Assembly: GCF_047948215.1 (NCBI RefSeq)
Contig: NC_134456.1
Coordinates: forward strand, 83,158,515 to 83,222,514
Direction: 5' to 3'
Length of the DNA stretch: 64,000 nt
From: Lycorma delicatula
Taxonomy: Eukaryota > Arthropoda > Insecta > Hemiptera > Fulgoridae
Shown here one piece after another: positions 13,768 through 64,000 of the stretch; the first letter of the stretch is position 1; the number at the start of each line of letters is the position of its first letter. The position numbers and the translations under genes are program-made. The notes below the pieces were generated by a model. The model was not told where the DNA came from and made no database searches. It saw only the letters and a list, made by a program, of their open reading frames with translations.

Positions 13768-15903
13768 TAGATAGACTAAAGATATCAGTGAATGTTAATT
13801 ACTATGTTATAAACTACAGAGTAGCCATGCCTAATCTTTCTTATTTTTCTAAGGTAAAACTTAAGAATTTTTGTTGATTTATTTTATATTCTTATGAAAT
13901 TGTGTGAATTTTTTTATCTTGATAAATATCGATACTCTATTGTGAAATTTTGGTCGGAATAATTACCAGTATTCAGTGAAACTATTTGCCAAATTTGTTT
14001 CAGAAAATATCTGTTTAAGTTAGTAATGTAAATGTTGACAAAATCTATAAAAATCAAAATATTTTACATTTAAAAGCTGTTTTTTTATTATTTTTTTAAA
14101 AAGTTACTTTTATTATTTTCTTATCTACAATAATAATAATTAAAAATTTACTCTTAGTAACCAAGAATAATAGGAAAAACTCAAGCGCTTTCGATTATTC
14201 ATGCCATTATCAGGAATATAAAAAAATGTAACTTAAAAAAATGTATATTCTGTTTAATATAAAATTTTTATTGTTTAGAGTTGCTTATTAGATTAAAATT
14301 GTTTTTCTGATTTTTATAATTTGATCTTTGTTCATAACTTGTTTACAATATTCTGAAAAAAAAATTGGCACAAATATTTACAGACTTACATTTTTATAAA
14401 TTTTTAAATGTATTAAAAGCTGTAAAACGTTTTTTTCTTTTTAATCATTTAGTAAGAGGGGGTTTTTAATTATTAATTTTTTTATAATAATCATATTGTT
14501 AATTATGGCTATCTTAGATAAAATTATTTTCTTTTCATCTTATTCCAGAAAAATAATTAATATTCTTATACAAGATGGTCATATTCATGTATAAATTGCA
14601 ACATCTATTTTGAAAATAAAGTATTAAATTTTACGTTAAGAAATTTTTTATTTTCTGTGTTTTTTTTGTAGTTTTTTGAAGTGTACAGTAATGAATGTAT
14701 TTAAATGTAAGAGCTAAGTATATTCTATTTTGTTATGAAATAAATAAATATTATATTTACACTATTTCAATGCATTGTTTCTTGCTTATGCCATATGTTA
14801 AAAAAAAAAATTGAAAAATAATTATAACTATTAAAGACCGATATAATGTATTATGAAAAAAAAGTAAAACAAAAAAATAATTAATTAGTGATTATGAGGA
14901 TTTATGTTTTTCAAATTACAAATGCTAAATTCCAAAGTTTATATAATGATGTGTATTAGTTATCAAACTGAGCACTATTTCAATATGTCATCAACTATTT
15001 TCTATTTTATTCTTTATTGATATTTTGGTTGATTGTATGACACTTTTACACTTGTCTTATTGAGAGTTATCCAGTTAGTTGAAAGACGTTTCACAGTCTC
15101 TTAAGTGTAATATTCTTATTTATCTCTTATTAGTTTATCTGAGTTAAAGTTTTATGATTCCGCAGATCTGCAAAAAATGCTTAATCTTATGGTTTTTATT
15201 TGTTTTGTGCTAGTTGTACTTTGGCAAAACCAGTGTTGTATCTTTATAAAAATTCTCTGATGAAAGAAATTTAGCAGAGTGAAAACCAATACCTTTTTAA
15301 TCATAAAAGGTATCTTAAATGGTATTTTTTATCCAACTTTGGAAGCCAACGATGGTCAATTTCATTCATTTATTTAGTATGGATGTGTAAAAATTTATGC
15401 CTATCTATTTTGTGTGTGTGTGTATGAGCACGCGCGCGCTCAAGATTTTCATGAAATAGGTTTTAAAACGACTCATTCAAATGTAAATTGCAAGAATACA
15501 TTAATGTATGGAAATTTGAGAAAACAACCAACGGACAGATGGTAGAGACATTTTCTTTCTTAATTGTTTCTTATCACAGTGTGTTGATAATTTTGTGCCT
15601 GTTATCACTTCTTTTACTTATTGAATTAAAAATAATTTACAGTAATTTTTATTGTTGTAATTATTATTAACAATTCAAAGAAAAGAAAAAATAATTTTGG
15701 TCTGATTTTTGCGATTAACTTTGACAATTCAGCCATATCCCAACTAATTTGAACAAATGAAATGTAATTTTGTTCACAATAAAAAGTTTAACATTTTATT
15801 TGATAAAACATAATTTGATAAAGCTAATATTTATGGAGGTATTAATATTAAAAAATTATAAATGCTGCCATTTTTGAATTTTCAAATTTTTTATTTTGTA
15901 GAT

Positions 15904-15949
15904 TTTTTGGGTACATTTACCCAAAAATATTGTAATTTCATTACAATAT
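15904..15949. repeat. Two adjacent perfect hairpins
   Basis: Arms 15904-15912/15919-15927 (9 bp, 6-nt loop) are followed directly by arms 15927-15936/15940-15949 (10 bp, 3-nt loop). No gene context explains them. Confidence 0.4.
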
Positions 15950-16884
15950 CTAGATGTTCTTAAGATATTTAAGATTTTATTTAAAAACCAAAATGGTGAT
16001 ATCAGGGTATTTCTGCATGACCATTTTTGTTTATTTTGTTATCGTGAATTATTCCCTTAAAAAAAAGAATGTCCAACATCTCTTGGGATACTTGTATATA
16101 AGGGCATGGTGTATGGTTTTAATGTAGATATAATAATTATAAAATTGGAAAGACATGTTTGTCTTTTAATAAGAAAAGTAACGAAAATGTAAACAAAATT
16201 AATTAAATTAGAAGAATCTGTTTTTAAATTAAGGTAGATTTAAATTAAATTACAGGAAACTAAAAGAAAAAAAACTTGAAGAAGAATGTGAACAAGCATG
16301 TAAATATGTGAATTTTACTTCCAAGTTTTTCAACTAATTTTTTTTTTAATTTTCTGTAAAAATTCTTTGAATATTAGAGTAACATCAGGCCATTTTTTAA
16401 TTTGCCATAATAATCCAACGTTGAGCAATATTAATTGCAAAATAATGTATAATATCTTTAGATTGTACATTTATAGAATTTTTTTTAAAGAATTCCTCTT
16501 GAGTGGGAAAAACTAGAGGTGGAATCACTATAACTTCTTTAAAAAAAAAAATTATGTTGGTTTACACATACCCCAAATTGTTGGTCTAAGAGTACTTTGT
16601 GCTATATCCAAATAACCAATAACCGGAAAAATGTAAGATTTATTGTTTAAAATGTTTAGAGAAAAAGTTAAAAATTGATTGCAATAAATTGTAATATTTT
16701 ATTGAAAAAATGTCAAAAACTGTTACTTATTTGGAGAGGGGTGGCATACTTATTTGTATTTTTGAAATATTATTTGTACTAAGTTTAGATTTGGGTCAAG
16801 ACCAGATCAGTCTATGAGTTTCATTAAAATCTGTAAGCTACTGAACAAATTTTCAATAAGTACATGTATAATATATATATATTT

Positions 16885-17002
16885 TGTCTGTTTCCATCAA
16901 AAAAATTAATATCTGTAATAAAACTATTTGTCTACCTGTATATATTTATATAGTTAGACAAATAATTATACAGTTATTATTTTTTTTTGATGGGAACAGA
17001 CA
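16885..17002. mobile_element. Fold-back (MITE-like) element upstream of AlaRS
   Basis: A 118-bp unit is almost entirely a long hairpin. The left arm begins at 16885 (tgtctgtttccatc) and the right arm ends at 17002 (gatgggaacagaca); about 48 bases pair with few mismatches, leaving a TA-rich loop near 16935-16955. Its size, near-complete self-complementarity and isolated position fit a non-autonomous inverted-repeat element. It ends about 170 bp before the AlaRS start codon and about 150 bp before a good splice acceptor, so it sits in the promoter, in a 5' untranslated exon or in a 5' UTR intron. Confidence 0.6.
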
Positions 17003-17136
17003 TTTGAAATTAAAAGATTTTGAATTTATACTTTAGACAACCAATTTGACTGTGTCAAGATTAATATGCATATTTTAAAAAAAATATTGTTATTCATTTA
17101 TATAATTTAGTGATGCAAAATGTTTTTTATAAATAT

Positions 17137-17149
17137 ATTTTGTTTGCAG
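17137..17149 (+). other. Candidate 3' splice site in the AlaRS 5' UTR
   Basis: A pyrimidine-rich stretch ending tttgtttgcag lies 26 bases before the AlaRS start codon. If used, an upstream non-coding exon exists and the hydrophobic N-terminal extension that could be read from an upstream ATG at 17110 is not translated. Confidence 0.45.
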
Positions 17150-17175
17150 TCCTACTTGTATTAAACAATTTCAAA

Positions 17176-60476
<43,301 letters not shown>

Positions 60477-60867
60477 GTAAAATTTAATTTTATAATTAAA
60501 GATAGATGCATATTTTTTTCAGAATGACTAATATTCCAGTTGCTTTTTTAAATTGGTTATCAATATAACGTCTTATTTAAATATAGTTCTTTGAGATTAT
60601 TCAAGAACTATATAAATAAACTTTTACCACATATTCTGTTTTACCCACTAGATGAGGTGTGAAATGTATTTTTTCTACAACCAAAAAAGTATTATGTTGT
60701 TATCAGTTTTGTGAATACAAGAAAAATTAAATTAGTACTATTTCACAACATTGCATGAATAAACTGAAAAGAAAATATATTAACAGTTAGATGTTGTTTA
60801 ATTCACTCCATTGTATTCTTACAGTAATGGCAGTTACTTCACTAAGAATCTATTTTGTTTTATTTAA

Positions 60868-62206
60868 TCCTTAGAGCCTCATGATAATGATATATCGTAC
60901 ATGAATGCTTGTGCTAAAAGTCTCACCCGTACGATATATCGGTATGTAGTTTATATGTTCATATATTTCTTTACGTTACTGCTAGATTGCTCATATAGTA
61001 TCTTTTCTTAAAGCTTACAATTCGTAGATATCGATTTCAAAATTCCGATAATCTCTGATGTAAACAGAAGTTTGTTCCGTGCAATTATGGTTATGTTTTG
61101 ATTACTCCACGCATTTATAAGGAATTTTTTATAGGTATTATAATATTATTTTATGAAATTAGAGTTTCAATTATAGTGTTAGTTGTAGTTTTAGTTACCG
61201 TGATCCGTAAAATTTCAGATTTATTCGTTAGTTCGGTGTTTTTTTTTCTACAATGTCCGGGCGTTGTAGACGTATTACCAATGCAGAAATTAATAACTTT
61301 TTTGTTGATGGTACTGATAGCGATTTCGAATTATCTAGTGACAGTAGGGCTGAAGAAGATGATGAATTAATCACAAGTGATAGTGATGGGGATTCAGAAG
61401 AAGATGAAGCATACAGAAACATCATTGAACCGGAAGATAATGTCCTTCTTCCACATCAATTTTTGGAACTTTCCGGCCCAAAACATATGCCTAATCCAGG
61501 TTCCACACCTATAATTTATTTTTATTTATTATTTACACTTAATTTATTTGAACTGATGGTGAAAGAAACCAATAGATCAGCCAATCAATATTTAAATGCA
61601 AATAGAAATAGGCTGTCTGAACCATACTGAAAATGGAAAAATATTACCATTTCTGAAATGAAAGGTTTTATAGCTTGCATACTGAATATGGGGATAATTA
61701 GAAAGATTAGAGTTACTGGAGTAAAGTATCATCACAGGCAACCCCTTGGTTTGGTAAACTGTTTTCGGCGCACCATTTTAGAATTATTTTGAAATATCAA
61801 AGCATAAATGTTACCACAAAAATTTCAATAACTCTGTAAATAATATGAATTTTTAAGTGAAATTTTTTTTATTTTGTTCAGAAATAAGATTACTTTTTAG
61901 AAACAGTGATAAATTAGATATAAATAGCAAGGATTGTTTTCAAATAAAGAACAAATTCAGTATTTTTTTTTTTTTTAATGAAAAAAAGTTTAATTTTATT
62001 TTTTAAATAATTAATCAAGGGTGTAACACAATTTTGGATTGCAGCACCACAATCTACATAGTTTATTGAATAATTACAATTTTTTTCATAATTTTATCGT
62101 GTATATTGTTATTTCTGTGGCATTTCTACCAAACATCTACTTTTTCTGAAACACGTGCTTGGGGCTTTTAACTAGTACTTACAAAATAGGCTTGAGGCCG
62201 AAAGGG
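60868..62206 (+). mobile_element. Internally deleted piggyBac-like element
   Basis: TTAA lies at both edges (60864-60867 and 62207-62210), the piggyBac target. The left end tccttagagcctcatg and the reverse complement of the right end ccctttcggcctcaag match at about 11 of 16 positions. A second inverted pair sits near the left end (60889-60900 and 60929-60940, 12 bp, exact). Length is 1339 bp, while autonomous elements are about 2.3 kb or more. It lies in AlaRS intron 12. Confidence 0.85.
61253..61860 (+). pseudogene. Truncated piggyBac-type transposase
   Basis: The start at 61253 gives MSGRCRRITNAEINNFF, an acidic N-terminus rich in Ser, Asp and Glu (residues 20-55), then the family block ELMVKETNRSANQYLN; a stop follows at 61628. 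The next codons, KWKNITISEMKGFIACILNMGI, continue the same frame after that stop. A frameshift leads to YWSKVSSQATPWFGKLFSAHHFRIILKY, ending near 61800. The catalytic Asp residues of the DDE/D core and the C-terminal Cys-rich ring are absent, so only the N-terminal third remains. Confidence 0.85.
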
Positions 62207-62210
62207 TTAA

Positions 62211-63169
62211 TAGAAAAAATTAAATATTTTTGCTTATTAACTACTTTTTTCCAGGCATTGTACTATAACGTTCCCTAAATTTTATTTCTATGCTCATATT
62301 CATTAACTATATGAGTTTTAATTTTCCTTATCATCTCTAATAAACAGTTTACTGTTTAAAGACGTTAAATATTTTATTCTTAATAAAACATTTAATGAAT
62401 TCTAACCAAACTTATTTGACTCTGTATTATTAATTTTTTACTATTTTGTTATAATATACTATGTAATTTCTAAAGACTTATAGTTACAGTATTTATTCTT
62501 TATTATTTCTCTGTGTGATAGATAAAATTTAATATTTGTGGTGCTAAGCTTATTGAAAATTATACAACAATTTATTATTGAATGTTCATGGAATTTATGA
62601 AATTTATAATTTTAAGGATTGACAGAAATGGTGATACTCGGGTATAGATTATTGTGTTTTACTGGACATTTACTGTCTATTTTTTAAGTGGTATTTCATT
62701 CTTATGTTTGGGATAATTTAATGGAACTTACTTAGCCTACTAGGATTTGAGACTACGTTCTTCCAGATGAAAATGTTCCTGACATTTCTTTGGTAACCAA
62801 AATACGTAGTCAAAAGTGCTACTGTGTGCATTAGCAATGTTTTAAATTGCATTCTCTCCAACATTCTCTTGCCTTGTTAGAAATTGGTGTATTCTTGGTC
62901 AGTGTTAAATCAAATAATCATATAAAAGCTTTCCTAAGTAAGAAACAAATTGTAAAAGATTTGGACCTAATGTTAAGATTCTCTGATTACTAATTGATTG
63001 AATTAACAGTTGCTAATTGTTTAACTTAACTGTCATCATTCAGATACATCCTCAGTATTGATACTGAGTATGATTACTATCTAATATACTACAGTATAAT
63101 ACAGTATAATACTACAGTATTGATACTATCTAATGAATATTACTGCCTAATTTCCTGTTCTGCAGTAAG
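62211..63169. other. Part of AlaRS intron 12
   Basis: AT-rich sequence. A short imperfect tandem of acagtataat units lies at about 63088-63118. No gene is supported. Confidence 0.45.
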
Positions 63170-63570
63170 TGTTTCAAGACATCTACTTCTTGGTATCTAC
63201 TAACTTGGCATCTCTTAGTCTTTCCTTCAATAAAAATGATTGAAGACCCTTCCATTGATAAGTACTCTGTTTTAACACTGTTATTTTCAGTTCCCATCCT
63301 TCAAAATACTACTTCAGTTTTTGGATCTTAAACATTTTATCCAGTTCATTGTCTGCTATCACTGTTTGTTCATCTACAAATAGTAATTTGCAGAAAGTAG
63401 AGAGTATTCTCATGATTGAATAGCATCTGATCCATTCCTTTAGCATCTAAAAGCAAAGGGAGAGCAATATCATCTCTCTTTTAAGCCCTCAGTTGGTTGG
63501 AAAGGGTCTGCTGTCAAAACTAATGTTTTTGCTGAATATTTAGTATTCTTTTATGGATGGTGAAAAGCCT
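63170..63570 (-). pseudogene. LINE reverse transcriptase fragment
   Basis: Minus-strand translation between about 63560 and 63250 reads LLFVDEQTVIADNELDKMF, then KLK, a stop, and YFEGWELKI. This matches the YADD-box neighbourhood of RTE-type reverse transcriptases (LQFADDQVIIA ... KL...Y..WGL.I). Upstream, a poor trace reads MLKEWI. The catalytic Asp pair is changed (VDEQ). Limits are uncertain. Confidence 0.55.
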
Positions 63571-64000
63571 CTACACATTCTCTTTTTGTATTGCCGTTTC
63601 CCAACTATTCAAACAATTTTTGTAATGGCCCTTAAATACGGTTTCTCCAAATCCACTTGCCAGCATCTTATTTACTTCACCAACATTTTAATGTATGAAA
63701 TGCCCAGCTTAGCAAATTAAGTTGCAATTTGAATTATATATTTCTTTGTTATTTTGAAAAAAAAAAGTACAGTCAAATATCTGTTTCTCTTATATATCTG
63801 ATTGTGGAACCACCTATTTTGTTGGTTTTACAAAAGCTGGAACATCGTAGGGAGAATAGGCTTAAAAATGGTAGAAGGGTGTGAAGTAAGTATAATTATC
63901 AGCTACTGAAGCACTTTTATAAAGTTATCTATGATTCTAATAACAGTTCAGTTATACCCAGGTTAGTATACACTGGGTGAATTTCATTTTGGATTGCTTA
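63571..64000. other. Right edge of window, intron 12
   Basis: AT-rich sequence with an A run at about 63758. Nothing further was recognised; the AlaRS coding sequence has not resumed by the end of the window. Confidence 0.45.

Larger units (their letters stand above)
8117..16884. other. Long gene-free intergenic region
   Basis: Nothing coding is supported on either strand over 8.7 kb. Composition is AT-rich with scattered A/T runs. Small structures seen are: a near-perfect inverted repeat with a third partial copy at about 12855-12912 (gggtaagaaagct and agcttcttaccc); a TIR-like pair at 13692-13767; two back-to-back hairpins at 15904-15949; and a short GT/GC tract near 15410-15440. The ARF 3' UTR must lie at the left end; an AAATAAA at about 8541 is one possible poly(A) signal. 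Confidence 0.6.

Noticed and set aside
17110..17175. Mitochondrial targeting extension of AlaRS
   Set aside because: The upstream stretch has no Arg, is mainly hydrophobic and contains a good splice acceptor, so it is more likely intron or untranslated sequence.
60477..64000. Search for the next AlaRS exon
   Set aside because: No acceptor followed by the expected Gly-Ala-Met block was found; the remaining space is filled by a piggyBac-like element, AT-rich intron and a LINE trace.

Overview
The window is nuclear DNA of an insect, most likely a hemipteran. The order is an inference from the mix of non-LTR retrotransposons, mariner elements and a tRNA-headed SINE; the eukaryotic and arthropod character is clear from GT-AG introns, AT-rich intergenic DNA and gene families. 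Three host genes are well supported. An intronless WDR82 lies on the minus strand (5149-6096). An intronless, diverged class II ARF-type GTPase lies on the plus strand (7568-8116). The first 12 coding exons of cytosolic alanyl-tRNA synthetase (AARS1/AlaRS) lie on the plus strand from 17176 to 60476. The synthetase exons join in phase without a stop into 642 codons, about two thirds of the protein; the last third lies beyond the window.

Layout: 1-5148 is AT-rich DNA without a recognisable gene. 5149-8116 holds WDR82 and the ARF gene, separated by a CA/TA microsatellite and a small uncertain frame. 8117-16884 is a long gene-free stretch. 16885-17002 is a fold-back element directly upstream of the synthetase start. 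From 17176 on, the synthetase gene occupies the window.

Every synthetase intron above about 1.9 kb for which a mobile element could be sought carries at least a trace of one, except intron 5. Intron 1 has a minus-strand mariner remnant and an RTE-like LINE with an 11-bp target-site duplication. Intron 2 has a mariner with recognisable ends and a LINE tail. Intron 6 has a decayed copy of a large multi-copy invertebrate family of unknown function with a PIN/XPG-like motif. Intron 7 has an RTE tail abutting an R1-clade LINE. Introns 8 and 9 have two further mariners. Intron 10 has a SINE with a perfect 16-bp duplication. Intron 11 has a nearly intact 6.2-kb I-type LINE with RNase H and a target-site duplication. 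Intron 12 has a 1.34-kb internally deleted piggyBac-like element with TTAA ends and a LINE fragment.

The three host genes show no functional clustering: WDR82 acts in chromatin and transcription, ARF in Golgi traffic and AlaRS in translation. The most interesting material is the structure of the young I-type LINE (ATGA overlap of its two frames, paired 3' hairpins, palindromic repeat array in ORF1), the decayed PIN-like family copy, and the divergent intronless ARF. No previously unknown defence or biosynthetic system was found.
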